Assembly (NCBI GenBank): GCA_020831765.1
Contig: JAFIFY010000109.1
Coordinates: 1-58,156, forward strand
Direction of reading: 5' to 3'
Length of the DNA stretch: 58,156 bases
DNA from: Phycisphaeraceae bacterium
GTDB taxonomy: Bacteria; Planctomycetota; Phycisphaerae; Phycisphaerales; Phycisphaeraceae
A program made the translations under genes and the position numbers. The notes beneath the pieces are model-generated. The model made no database searches, was not told the DNA's origin, and saw nothing but the letters and a program-made list of their open reading frames with translations. Shown one piece after another: positions 8,790 through 17,103 of the stretch (position 1 is its first letter; every line of letters starts with the position of its first letter).

Positions 8790-10436
8790 ATGGCACGATA
8801 CACCCTTCGATTCAGTACGGTCTGGGCCTTTGTCCTGATCAGTGCGTTCTTGTTTTTTGCTCTTGGTTGGGCGGAAACCGTTCGAGCCGACTCCGGCGAT
8901 GAACGAGGACGCGCCCAGGCGATGTTCGATTCGCTCTACGGCGCTGACATTCAGCGGGCCCGATCCACGCGGGATAGCCGGGAATCGGTGGATCTGGCAC
9001 AGCGTCTCCTGGTCAACGCAAGGATCAGTGGGGTGAATGCTCCCCTTGCCGAGCTGATGCTGGATGCGGCCCATGATCTGGCGATGCGTCAGCCGGCCGG
9101 GTTCGATATCGCGGTGCAGGCCATGCGCGAGCTTGCCGAGCGTGTGCCTGAGCGGCATCAGGATGCCTACACGCGCGCGATCTCGGCCAGTCGCCGGGCC
9201 ATGAGCGCGGCATCGGCCGACAATCGACCCGCCGAGGCCAGGCGCCTTGTTGAATTGCACCTGGAGCTGGCCACCGCGCTGGAAGATAGCGGACAGTACG
9301 CCGAAGCCGGACGCATACTCTCACAGGCCACGGGGCCGGCCAACACCGCCGGCAGGCGTTGGCTGGAGGATATTCGCGCTGCCCAGCGGCGAGTCAGCGA
9401 CCTGACCCGAGTACAACGCGATGTCGAGAACCTTCGGGCGCGATTGGAATCCTCGCCAACGGATCAGACGATCCGCAGCCGGCTGGTCACCATGCTGGCC
9501 GTGGACCTGCAGAACCCGCGCGAGGCAGCGAGGATCATGCATCCCTTGACCGACGAGGATCTGAAGAACCGCGTCCGCATGGCCATACAACCGATCGGCC
9601 GGCTCAACGCAGAACAATCCCTGGAAATGGCCAATTGGTACCACGGTCTGGCCGGATCGCGTTCGGGAGACCTGGCGGTTCGCCTGATGGTCCAGTCGGC
9701 CGAGGCCTTTCGGCGGTATCTGGCCGTCAGTAGCGGCGACACACCCCAGCGCGCGCACGCGACGCTGATGCTACGCCGGCTGGAATCGGACATCCGTCGC
9801 ATGGCGGCCGATGGCGTGGCCTCGGCCAGCGCGGCGGCCGCGTCCAGACGGGTGAATATGCTCAGTCACGTCCGAAGCCCGACGGGACGCGACCATCACT
9901 GGACGGCCGAGCGCGGGGAAATATCGGCCAACGTGCCTGATGCTGTCGGCTGGCATCACGGGCCCCGCTTCACCGTGGAAACCGGCTTCAGCTACAGCGT
10001 CACCATGAAATTGCAGGTCCAGTCGGTTCCACGTGGACGGCACTCGGTTCGGATCAGCTTCCCGGTCGATGAAACCCTGCTTATGCTGACCCTGATGCCC
10101 AATCATGGCGATGCCCAGGACGCACGTCCGGCGATGAGCCGCGCCCGTCCCCCCTTGTTGACCGGGTTTGAGCTGGCACCGGGACCGATGCGCGGCCCCA
10201 CCGATTTCGACCTGCGGATCGAGGTTCGTCAGATCGGATCCGAAGTGGACATTCAAATCACGCTCAACGAGGAAGAGGCGATCAAGTGGCGAGGCTCGGT
10301 TCGTGAGCTCAGCCCGCCCGATCCCAACACCATCGGGCATCCCCAGTTGTTCCGCGTCCAGTTTCCCTCTCCGTTTGTGGGACGGATCATGGAGTTCACC
10401 GGAAGCGGCGAGATTCAGCCCCTGTCGAGCTCCTGA
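8790..10436 (+). CDS. Exported protein of unknown function
   Basis: A 548-residue protein with a clear signal peptide (hydrophobic residues about 9-27, cleavage likely after VRA). I do not recognise the family. The first 350 residues look alpha-helical and repeat-like (many A/R/L-rich amphipathic segments, reminiscent of TPR solenoids). The last 180 residues are beta-rich with alternating hydrophobics, suggesting a C-terminal beta-sandwich. The start is the ATG at 8790, preceded by CAGGAG about 9 bases upstream; 32 extra in-frame codons upstream lack a ribosome site. It follows the beta-helix gene by 225 bases, so co-expression is possible, and it overlaps the convergent NUDIX gene by 22 bases at its 3' end. 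Confidence 0.75.
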   Translation: MARYTLRFSTVWAFVLISAFLFFALGWAETVRADSGDERGRAQAMFDSLYGADIQRARSTRDSRESVDLAQRLLVNARISGVNAPLAELMLDAAHDLAMRQPAGFDIAVQAMRELAERVPERHQDAYTRAISASRRAMSAASADNRPAEARRLVELHLELATALEDSGQYAEAGRILSQATGPANTAGRRWLEDIRAAQRRVSDLTRVQRDVENLRARLESSPTDQTIRSRLVTMLAVDLQNPREAARIMHPLTDEDLKNRVRMAIQPIGRLNAEQSLEMANWYHGLAGSRSGDLAVRLMVQSAEAFRRYLAVSSGDTPQRAHATLMLRRLESDIRRMAADGVASASAAAASRRVNMLSHVRSPTGRDHHWTAERGEISANVPDAVGWHHGPRFTVETGFSYSVTMKLQVQSVPRGRHSVRISFPVDETLLMLTLMPNHGDAQDARPAMSRARPPLLTGFELAPGPMRGPTDFDLRIEVRQIGSEVDIQITLNEEEAIKWRGSVRELSPPDPNTIGHPQLFRVQFPSPFVGRIMEFTGSGEIQPLSSS

Positions 10437-10912
10437 TTCGCTGGCGGCCGGGGCTGGCCCCGGTCGTCTTCGCCCAGCAAGGCGCGCCAAGCCGGCCCTT
10501 CTCGAGCGATCCAGGCAAGGATCGGCCCATTGGCGGGCGGGAAGCGGAATTCCTTGAGCCCGCCGATCGGAATCCAGCGGTGCTCGCTGACCGCCAGATT
10601 GCGACAACTTCCGGAAATAAACCGACAGACCATCGGCCACAGCCGCACCCGACGATGCGGGTAGCGGTGGTCGACCGGCTCACCCTGGGCCACGGGCTCG
10701 ACCTCGATGTCCAGTTCCTCGCGAATTTCGCGAGTCGCGGCGTCGGACGGGGTCTCGTTGCCCTCGATCTTGCCTCCCGGAAACTCCCAGAAACCGGCCA
10801 GATCGGCGTCGGGCCGCCTAAGAGATAATAAGACCTCTATTGATTCACCTTGCGGGCGAAGGACGATCCCGATCGCGATTTCCACAAACTGTCCCGAGCC
10901 GGTTTCGGACAT
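10415..10912 (-). CDS. NUDIX hydrolase, MutT/8-oxo-dGTP diphosphatase-like
   Basis: Hydrolase of nucleoside diphosphates linked to X, 165 residues. The Nudix box G-x5-E-x7-REIREELDI is complete (about residues 47-69), preceded by GFWEFPGGK as in MutT-type house-cleaning enzymes. A W-x-x-x-G-L segment near residue 115 matches the MutT C-terminal half. The likely role is removal of oxidised dGTP before it is misincorporated. The ATG at 10912 has GAAGGA seven bases upstream; a GTG six codons earlier (10930) has a site that is too close. It overlaps the end of the convergent exported-protein gene by 22 bases. Confidence 0.88.
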   Translation of the reverse strand: MSETGSGQFVEIAIGIVLRPQGESIEVLLSLRRPDADLAGFWEFPGGKIEGNETPSDAATREIREELDIEVEPVAQGEPVDHRYPHRRVRLWPMVCRFISGSCRNLAVSEHRWIPIGGLKEFRFPPANGPILAWIAREGPAWRALLGEDDRGQPRPPANQELDRG

Positions 10913-11092
10913 TTTTCGTCCTTCACTCACACCTCAAAAACACGCGCCAACCACGCTTCTAAACCTCGATTGCCGGAGACTTTGCAGGCTCGATCCCAAG
11001 CGCGAAACCGCCGCACTCGAGCATGATTGCAGTTTCCTAAATGCCCAAAAATAAGAAGTTTACCACATAATGATGATTCCCCGGCATTTTCG

Positions 11093-11122
11093 TTGACAGA
11101 CCAATCCGACGGTCGATAGGAT
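11093..11122 (+). promoter_or_regulatory. Sigma70-type promoter of orphan small RNA
   Basis: A perfect -35 TTGACA (11093-11098) is followed after 18 bases by TAGGAT (11117-11122). The predicted transcription start is near 11129. No plus-strand protein gene lies downstream before a strong terminator 45 bases further, so the promoter seems to drive only a short RNA. Confidence 0.6.
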
Positions 11123-11128
11123 AAGCAG

Positions 11129-11211
11129 GCACTCCGGTGGCCACTAAATCTGATCAGCCGTGGCGCGCCTCCGCCCGCAGGTTTCGGAGCCCTGCGGCGG
11201 GGGCTTTTTTT
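11129..11211 (+). ncRNA. Candidate small RNA of about 80 nt
   Basis: Between the promoter and the terminator lie about 80 bases with a first hairpin GCCAC...GTGGC (11140-11164, 15-base loop). The terminator stem follows directly. There is no ribosome site or ORF of note. Both neighbouring genes (NUDIX and O-methyltransferase) are on the minus strand, so this unit is independent of them. I cannot assign it to a known RNA family; it lacks the conserved loop of SRP RNA and is too short for 6S RNA. Confidence 0.5.
11167..11211 (+). terminator. Rho-independent terminator of small RNA
   Basis: A stem of 14 base pairs with one bulged C (left arm 11167-11181, right arm 11191-11204) is followed directly by seven T. 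It points along the plus strand; the complement lacks a T-run. This is the strongest terminator shape in the window. Confidence 0.85.
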
Positions 11212-11377
11212 ATCCCTTGATCAACCAAGGTGACAGGTTTTCAACATTGCGGTTCGCCGCTTCAAATCGTCGGGTCGATCAACGGGTAAGCATCGCGACC
11301 ACCGCCGCGCGCATCGCGCGCAACGCTTGACCATCCGCATCGGCCATTCAATGCGATTCAGCGCATCACGATGCGCA

Positions 11378-11947
11378 TCAACCCATGCGGAAGGCCAGCT
11401 CAAACCCGTTGCCGATCTCAACGTCGCATCCGACAAAGCCTTCCAACGCGCGGATGCGCTGCACAAACGCGCCAAGCTCGCGCCGGTGCGTCCGCGTATT
11501 GTCCAACGCGATTGCGACACGCGGTGCCAGGCGAGGCAACAGCACATCGAGATAAGCATCCGACTGCTGCTTCACCGCATCGATGAACACAAAGTCATAC
11601 GGCGCTTCCGGTTCGACCTGCTCAAGCGTCTTTCGCGCATCCCCGACCGTAAACGTGACACGATCGGCAAGTCCGGCCTCCGCCAGATGCGCTCCGGCGG
11701 CGTCGTGCTTCTTCTCGCTGAGGTCGAAGCTGTAGACGTGGCCGCCGTTCCGCTGCGCGGCCGCAGCCAGGTGCAACGTGCTAAATCCATACGAATGCCC
11801 CACTTCACAAATGCTCTTGAACCCCCCGATCAGCACGATCTGCATCAGCACCAAAGCCTCGTCAGCCGGAATCTGCCAATGATCATCCACCTGCCCACGC
11901 AAGGCATCCACCTTCGCCACGACTTCCGCCACCTTGCCGCTGAGCAT
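11378..11947 (-). CDS. Class I SAM-dependent O-methyltransferase-like protein
   Basis: Cytoplasmic methyltransferase of about 189 residues. The SAM-binding motif I is seen as ICEVGHSYGFSTLHLA (about residues 47-62), the acidic end of strand 2 as VYSFDLSEKK, and motif IV as YDFVFIDAVKQQ. These resemble the Methyltransf_3/24 O-methyltransferases. Motif I has GHSYG in place of the usual G-T-x-x-G. The acceptor is unknown. AGGAG lies eight bases before the ATG at 11947; another ATG two codons upstream (11953) is too close to it. It follows the fucosidase gene on the same strand by 37 bases, so the two probably share a transcript. Confidence 0.78.
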   Translation of the reverse strand: MLSGKVAEVVAKVDALRGQVDDHWQIPADEALVLMQIVLIGGFKSICEVGHSYGFSTLHLAAAAQRNGGHVYSFDLSEKKHDAAGAHLAEAGLADRVTFTVGDARKTLEQVEPEAPYDFVFIDAVKQQSDAYLDVLLPRLAPRVAIALDNTRTHRRELGAFVQRIRALEGFVGCDVEIGNGFELAFRMG

Positions 11948-11984
11948 GGTCATCACTCCTGAAACAATCCGGAAACAACGGGCA

Positions 11985-13274
11985 TCAACCCTTGAGGAAA
12001 ATCTCAATCACCGGCACTTCCACCTTCGGCTTGATGACCGGCAGGTGCAGCGCCACCATATCGCTGAAGCCCAGGTCCACCCCGCCGTACTTGGCTTCGT
12101 GGATGCGATCGATCCGCACCTCGCTGGCATCGTGCAGGAACTGGGCGTACTCGATGCGCTCCACCAGGCCGGGGCAGAGGATATGGCGATAAGGCCAGTT
12201 GAACAGATGCAGGTAGAGACGCCGGTCTTCGGCGTTGTAGGTGTAACGCGAGTCGGCCGGCGCAACCAAACCTTCGGGCGCCGCCCCGCAGCCGTGGATC
12301 GACCGCGAATGATGATGCATCCAGCGCGCGACCCCCTCAAGCCGATCCCTCGCCCGGTCATCGAACTCGCCCCGCCCAGTCGGACCGACATTCAATAGCA
12401 GATTGCCCCCCTTGCTTACGCCATCAATCAGCATCCAGAGCAATTGCTCCACCGATTTCCAGGTCATCTCATCGCGGTGGTAGCCCCACGATCCGCTGAG
12501 CGTCTGGCACGCCTCCCAGACCGCCGGCTTGCCGGATTCATCACGAATGCCCGCCGGCGGCTGGAACTGCTCGGGCGTGAGGAAATCGCCCACGCCGGGA
12601 AGGTCGAGCCGGTTATCCACCAGCACGTGCGGCTGAAGCTCCCGCACCATCGCGTAGAGCTTCTCGCTTTCCCAGTCATCGCGCCCTTTGCCATCCTCGC
12701 CGGGGTACGAAAAATCGAACCAGAGCAGATCGATCCGACCGAACTCGGTCAGCAGCTCGCGCACCTGATCGCGCATGTACTTGGCGTAGCGCTTCATGTC
12801 GCGCCCCGCGTTCTCCGCTCGTGCCGCTTCATCCTCACGAAGCGGGTGGACCCGATCGATCGTGAAATCCGGATGGTGCCAGTCGATCAGGGAGTAATAG
12901 AAGCCGATCTTCAGCCCCTCATCCCGGAACGCCTCGACCATCGGCTTGAGTAGATCGCGACCCGCCGGCGTCTTGGGCGCCTTGTAATCGGTGAATTTGC
13001 TGTCCCACAGACAGAAGCCTTCATGATGCTTGGTGGTGATGACAAAGTATTTCATCCCCGCGCGGCGGGCCATCTTCGCCCACTGGCGTGGATCGTAAAG
13101 GTCCGGATCGAACCGCTGGAAATACCTTCGATAATCTTCCGGGCGGATTTTCTCGCGGTTCTGTACCCATTCATGCCGCGCCGGAAGCGCGTAGAGCCCC
13201 CAGTGAATGAACATGCCGAATCGATCGGCCACGAACCAGTCGGTCGAAGGCTTGGGCAACGTATCTGCGGACAT
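11985..13274 (-). CDS. Alpha-L-fucosidase (GH29), cytoplasmic
   Basis: Glycoside hydrolase family 29 retaining alpha-L-fucosidase of 429 residues. Diagnostic segments are WFVADRFGMFIHWGLYALP at the N-terminus, YFVITTKHHEGFCLWDS (about residues 75-91), and the nucleophile region IDLLWFDFSYPG, where the Asp of WFD is the expected nucleophile. NLLLNVGPTGRGEFD follows. There is no signal peptide, whereas many GH29 enzymes are secreted, so it should act on imported oligosaccharides. The start ATG at 13274 has AAGGAGCAGG upstream. It is followed on the same strand by the O-methyltransferase gene, and a GH4 glycosidase gene lies 1.6 kb upstream, suggesting a small sugar-degradation neighbourhood. 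Confidence 0.9.
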   Translation of the reverse strand: MSADTLPKPSTDWFVADRFGMFIHWGLYALPARHEWVQNREKIRPEDYRRYFQRFDPDLYDPRQWAKMARRAGMKYFVITTKHHEGFCLWDSKFTDYKAPKTPAGRDLLKPMVEAFRDEGLKIGFYYSLIDWHHPDFTIDRVHPLREDEAARAENAGRDMKRYAKYMRDQVRELLTEFGRIDLLWFDFSYPGEDGKGRDDWESEKLYAMVRELQPHVLVDNRLDLPGVGDFLTPEQFQPPAGIRDESGKPAVWEACQTLSGSWGYHRDEMTWKSVEQLLWMLIDGVSKGGNLLLNVGPTGRGEFDDRARDRLEGVARWMHHHSRSIHGCGAAPEGLVAPADSRYTYNAEDRRLYLHLFNWPYRHILCPGLVERIEYAQFLHDASEVRIDRIHEAKYGGVDLGFSDMVALHLPVIKPKVEVPVIEIFLKG

Positions 13275-13458
13275 GGCGAACCTGCTCCTTGAGACCAGGC
13301 GGCGAACATGGACCCGTCGCCGCACAACCCGAACCCAACCGCCGACGCTCTGGCGAATCGGGAACGAACCGAACACTCTACCAGACCGCCCATCCACAAC
13401 ACGAACCACAGGGGCGCCATCGGCCTGAGGTCGCGATCAGCCAATTCCCGACTTCACT

Positions 13459-14487
13459 TTACGAACCGACACCGGACCCATCCTCATCGTCCAGCTCATC
13501 CACACCGTTCCGCGTCGCCGTCGCTTCTTCCATCTGCCGGTCGTAGCGCTCCCGATTGCTTCGGCCATCCATGAGCAGAAAGACGCGATCGCGATCGGCC
13601 GCGGGAACATGCTCACCCATCAGCCGCCGGATTTCGCCGATGTGCGTGCGGCGGGAAAGATGCGTGAGAATGATCGCCCTGGCCTGACTGACCTTGAGCA
13701 GCTCGACGATATCCATCAGGTGCAGGTGCTGCCCGACCCTGGCCTTGCTCCGGTGTTCCGGATCGACGAACGTACATTCGGCGATCAATAGCTGGCTTTG
13801 AAGCACATCCGGTCGATGCAGATGCTCGCCCATCTGCGTATCGCCAGTGTACGCCACAAGGGGAATCTCCACCATCTGGGTGATGTTCCGGCCGCTTTTT
13901 TTGAGCTCGATGAGCTTTTCCTGCGGCAGGCCGACCAGTTCCGGCAGCAGCTTGCTTCGCCGCTCGACCACGACATAGCCTTGGGCGGGCACCGGGTGCC
14001 GCGCTGGGATGGCGCGCAGGAAATGATTGTTCTTGATCTCCAACTCGTGATCGACATCCAGCGGCACCACGTTGTAAGGCGTCTCCTGCTGCTCGATATC
14101 CACCCACGAAGCCATCATCCGGCGGATCGGCTGATCCAGGGCCGGCGGACAGATCACCGTGCCCACACCCATGCCCTGGAACTTGCGCTGGGAAAAGTAA
14201 TACGGCAAACCGCCGACGTGATCCATATGGCCGTGGCTGAGGGCGACAAAGGGACTGGTCAGCACGGCCTTGTGCGCCTGGCCGATGTCAAAGCACACAT
14301 CCAGTTCCGGCACCTGGACGACCGTCTGCTCTCCGGCGATCGAAACACCCTGGACGCGAAGCGGCGGGAACAGCAGAAAGCCCAATTGGGGCGACTTGAC
14401 CGGTTGACGGGGGAGCACGGGCCGAATCCTTTTTCTGGCGGGGCTGAGCCCAAGCGGTGCGTGGACAGGTAATTTCGCCCGTCCCAT
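13459..14487 (-). CDS. MBL-fold hydrolase, ribonuclease Z-like
   Basis: Metallo-beta-lactamase-fold protein of 342 residues. The zinc ligand motif SHGHMDH is at residues 84-90. The following GGLPYYF, the later YTGDT (Asp ligand) and LTHLSRR (His) match the RNase Z/ElaC group, which matures tRNA 3' ends; other phosphodiesterases share this fold. The ATG at 14487 precedes a basic linker and the first strand. The frame is open to 14667, but the extra residues translate a tRNA-like T-arm sequence and are not credible. A highly acidic C-terminal tail (DELDDEDG) ends the chain. The enzyme could equally be a PqsE/PhnP-type phosphodiesterase, so no gene symbol is given. Confidence 0.78.
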   Translation of the reverse strand: MGRAKLPVHAPLGLSPARKRIRPVLPRQPVKSPQLGFLLFPPLRVQGVSIAGEQTVVQVPELDVCFDIGQAHKAVLTSPFVALSHGHMDHVGGLPYYFSQRKFQGMGVGTVICPPALDQPIRRMMASWVDIEQQETPYNVVPLDVDHELEIKNNHFLRAIPARHPVPAQGYVVVERRSKLLPELVGLPQEKLIELKKSGRNITQMVEIPLVAYTGDTQMGEHLHRPDVLQSQLLIAECTFVDPEHRSKARVGQHLHLMDIVELLKVSQARAIILTHLSRRTHIGEIRRLMGEHVPAADRDRVFLLMDGRSNRERYDRQMEEATATRNGVDELDDEDGSGVGS

Positions 14488-14595
14488 GGAGCGGAAAGCC
14501 GGTATGGGTCTTCCTTGAACGACGTGGGGAGCCGAGGCTTTCCAACACGCCGCGCACCGCCCTTGCCAGGAAAAAGGGAAAACGCACCGGCGACA

Positions 14596-14619
14596 GGCCA
14601 CCGCGGGAATCGAACCCGC
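14596..14619 (-). pseudogene. tRNA 3'-end-like fragment (T-arm plus acceptor strand)
   Basis: The minus strand shows a perfect 5-bp T-stem with a canonical TTCGATT loop, then seven bases in the acceptor position. A 5' partner of the form GG[CT][CT][AG][CT][CT] is not found at tRNA distance; the nearest is a six-of-seven match 108 bases away. It may be a decayed tRNA, the remnant of a tRNA-directed integration event, or chance. It lies just upstream of the RNase Z-like gene. Confidence 0.35.
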
Positions 14620-14708
14620 AACCGGGCGCACAGCCCATCCGGCCAGAACCCGCACCGGCCGACCCACAAAGGGCGGGCACGGATGGATTCTCCAGGCGCG
14701 GCCATTTC

Positions 14709-14725
14709 GACCTGACCGTCAGGTC
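14709..14725. promoter_or_regulatory. Perfect 17-base palindrome, putative operator
   Basis: GACCTGAC-C-GTCAGGTC is a perfect 8+1+8 inverted repeat of the size bound by TetR- or GntR-type dimers. A TATACT box lies about seven bases downstream on the plus strand, though no plus-strand gene follows. On the minus strand it sits about 220 bases upstream of the RNase Z-like start. Confidence 0.4.
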
Positions 14726-14856
14726 AAGCCATATACTCAGCGACATGCGGACCCGGGTCAAGTCGATCGAATCGCCCGAGCACGGAAAGCCATGATGCGG
14801 CCACCGGCACCGTCATGCCGCGGGATTGCGATGGACATGCCCCGAATGCGGGCCGA

Positions 14857-16242
14857 TCACACCACAGCGCCGGCTGGCTTGATGCCGTAACGCTCCTGGG
14901 CTTCGATCGCATCGCCCTGCTCTTCGAGCATATCCTGGAGCAGCGCATCGATATCGCCGATCGAGCTGGTCAACGGGTCGATGACCAGAGCGCGGCGGAG
15001 CATCCGCATATCGCCGTCGTGAATCGCCTGGGCGGTCAATTCGTGCGTATCCAGAATCTGCTCGCAAAGCCCGCGGATCCCCCGCGGCATGGGTGGACAG
15101 GGAAGCGGTCGCGGTCCGTTCATGTCCAGTTCGCTGTAAAGCTCGATGAACGCATCATCGCTCATGTTCGGCACAGCGCCGCGGTTGGCGGTGTTGATGA
15201 AAAACCGCTTGCCGAGATTGCCCCACATGCCTTCGATAATGTCCGTGGCCGGGTCCGGCCCGAAGGTTTTGTCGAATGTGGGGATGTCCAGCTTCCCGGA
15301 GATGAAGTCGTCCACCTGCTGCCACGCCTTGGCCGTCATCTCGGCGCGGGATTCGGAATCAAAGATCATCAGCGGCGGAATCGCATCCTTGCCGGTGCGG
15401 CCAAGGCCCTGGTAGTAGCGCACATATTCCTTGGTGTGGGAAACCACCGAAGGCAGGGTGCCCAGGGTTTCATAAAGCTCAACGGCGATGGCATTGTTCA
15501 GCCAACCCTTGGCGTATCGCTTGCCGCCATCGACCTGCTCGTTGAGGTCCGCATCGGCGGCCTTGCGCATGTGCTCGACCACCTTGGGCAGTATGTCGCG
15601 ACCGTCGTATTCGGCCTTGAGCGTCCAGGTGAAATGGTTCGGCCCGGCGGTCAGGATTGTGAGTTTCTCATCGTCCGTCACGCCGGCGGCCTCGGCCCAA
15701 TGACGCCGCAACCCCCACTGGGCATCGCACAGGGCCAGCGACTTGAGCTCCGGGAAATACCGCCGCACCGCCATGCCGTGAACGGTCGTCGGGTTCACAT
15801 AGTTGATCACCCAGGCCTTGGGGCACAGCTTCTTGATGTCAGCGCAGATGCGAAGCACATGGGGAAGCTCTCGGGCGCTGCGAAAGACGCCGCCCGGCCC
15901 GATCGTGTCGCCCGAGCACATCCGGATACCGTACTTCTCCGACACGCGGCAATCCACACCGCGAAAGTGGGCGTTACGCTCGGCAAAGGAAAGCACGACG
16001 AAATCGGCATCGGCCAACACCTCGGTGCGGTCGGTCGAGGCCTCGATCTTCAAAGGAACCTTGTGATGATCCCGAACCTTCACCGCCAGTTGGCGCATAC
16101 GCTCGAGGTTTGATGGATCGGTATCCACCAGCGCGAGCGTCCCGGTCCGCAGATGCGGCGAATGCACCATCTGCCAGATCGCCTTTCGCCCGAAAAAGAA
16201 ACTCCCCGCCCCGACAATCACCACCTTCGGTTGCTGAGCCAT
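14857..16242 (-). CDS. Glycoside hydrolase family 4 (alpha-galactosidase/alpha-glucosidase type)
   Basis: NAD+- and Mn2+-dependent GH4 glycosidase of 461 residues, cytoplasmic, cleaving via redox at C3 of the sugar. The N-terminal Rossmann motif is VVIVGAGSFFFG (residues 7-18), followed by LVDTDP at the end of strand 2. The NPT motif appears in VINYVNPTTVHG, and the metal-binding Cys is in LALCDAQWG, with His about 20-30 residues later as the second ligand candidate. A ribosome site AAAGGAATGG precedes the ATG at 16242. Substrate specificity (galacturonide, galactoside or glucoside) cannot be read from this. It lies near the GH29 fucosidase gene, supporting a role in plant- or algal-polysaccharide breakdown products. 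Confidence 0.88.
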   Translation of the reverse strand: MAQQPKVVIVGAGSFFFGRKAIWQMVHSPHLRTGTLALVDTDPSNLERMRQLAVKVRDHHKVPLKIEASTDRTEVLADADFVVLSFAERNAHFRGVDCRVSEKYGIRMCSGDTIGPGGVFRSARELPHVLRICADIKKLCPKAWVINYVNPTTVHGMAVRRYFPELKSLALCDAQWGLRRHWAEAAGVTDDEKLTILTAGPNHFTWTLKAEYDGRDILPKVVEHMRKAADADLNEQVDGGKRYAKGWLNNAIAVELYETLGTLPSVVSHTKEYVRYYQGLGRTGKDAIPPLMIFDSESRAEMTAKAWQQVDDFISGKLDIPTFDKTFGPDPATDIIEGMWGNLGKRFFINTANRGAVPNMSDDAFIELYSELDMNGPRPLPCPPMPRGIRGLCEQILDTHELTAQAIHDGDMRMLRRALVIDPLTSSIGDIDALLQDMLEEQGDAIEAQERYGIKPAGAVV

Positions 16243-16407
16243 GGCCTGACCATTCCTTTTGAAAAGGGACTTGACAAAGCGCCGGCGGACACCGGCCCAA
16301 CCCGGAACGATACCACATCGCGGCCGAAACTCCGAACAGCGCGGCATACCGTCCCAACCCATGGATAAGGTCTTCTGTTTTCAGTATTTTCTCGTGCCGT
16401 CGGCGGC

Positions 16408-17103
16408 TCATCCGCCTGCCGGATCACCCAGCGACTCAAGGCGATTCAGCCAGTCACCGAAATGCGGGCAGGCCTTCCGCAGGCGATCAAGCCCGATGCG
16501 GTTGGTGATGATCGGCCCATGCACTCGCTTGCGATAGCTTTGACCGACGACGCGGAGTAGACGCCGGGACGGGCAGGTTTCAGCACCATCGTCGATCGCT
16601 TCGGGCGAGCCGGCTTCATCAAGAATTAGCTCGAACTTTGTTCGCAGGCGGGACCGGGATGCGCGGCTCAAGGGGGCGGTAACTTCAGCGAGTTCCGCGA
16701 CGCCGGCGAACGCAAGTGCCTCGAACTCATGAAGCTGAACGTACGGCAGGAACCGGCCCGGGCTGAACGACGCGCCCAGGGTCTGGGCGATATCAAGTCC
16801 CATGGCCTCCTGGACATGTTCGGCCCGCTTATCCCATGGCAGGGCCGCGGCCGCCTCACGTCCGGGCCAATCATCCGGCATGCCATAGAAATCAAACATC
16901 GTGGTGCAGAATGGCTGCCGCTTGAGTGATCGAATGATGTCGTCCCGGACAACACGCCACTTTGGCACTCCGCCCCGCCGGCGCGGCCACCCCGGGAGCA
17001 CCGACCAGATCGACACGCCGCGAAGCCCGAGATGCTCAGCCAACTGGTCGCGAATGAAGGTCTGCTCGGTCTGACCCTCAACAATCGCCTCCACCTTATT
17101 CAT
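16408..17103 (-). CDS. DUF4276 family protein (TOPRIM-like nuclease candidate)
   Basis: A 231-residue protein of the DUF4276 type. The N-terminal IVEGQTEQTFI (residues 7-17) matches TOPRIM motif 1 with its catalytic-type Glu, and an acidic FDFYGMPDDWPG segment (about residues 75-86) could supply the D-x-D metal ligands. VQLHEFEALAF is also typical of DUF4276. Its ATG (17103) lies inside the end of the ATPase gene: the two overlap by eight bases, so translation is probably coupled. TOPRIM plus ABC-ATPase pairs include OLD nucleases, Gabija GajA and PARIS (AriA/AriB), so an antiphage or DNA-repair role is the best inference. There is no signal peptide. Confidence 0.82.
   Translation of the reverse strand: MNKVEAIVEGQTEQTFIRDQLAEHLGLRGVSIWSVLPGWPRRRGGVPKWRVVRDDIIRSLKRQPFCTTMFDFYGMPDDWPGREAAAALPWDKRAEHVQEAMGLDIAQTLGASFSPGRFLPYVQLHEFEALAFAGVAELAEVTAPLSRASRSRLRTKFELILDEAGSPEAIDDGAETCPSRRLLRVVGQSYRKRVHGPIITNRIGLDRLRKACPHFGDWLNRLESLGDPAGG

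Larger units (their letters stand above)
14488..14856. other. Intergenic region with tRNA T-arm-like sequence and perfect palindrome
   Basis: No protein gene is supported in these 369 bases. On the minus strand, 14603-14619 reads exactly like a tRNA T-arm (GCGGG-TTCGATT-CCCGC), followed by seven bases GGTGGCC where an acceptor 3' strand would be. It is preceded by a GGGC-TGTGC-GCCC hairpin like a long variable arm. No matching 5' acceptor or D-arm was found within 95 bases. Further upstream lies the palindrome at 14709-14725. Confidence 0.5.

Noticed and set aside
14590-14700. Complete tRNA gene on the minus strand
   Set aside because: The T-arm is perfect but the 5' acceptor strand, D-arm and an anticodon arm with U33 could not be placed within tRNA length.
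14815-16113. Long plus-strand open frame of 432 codons
   Set aside because: Antisense to the GH4 glycosidase gene; composition rich in G, R and H as expected of a shadow.
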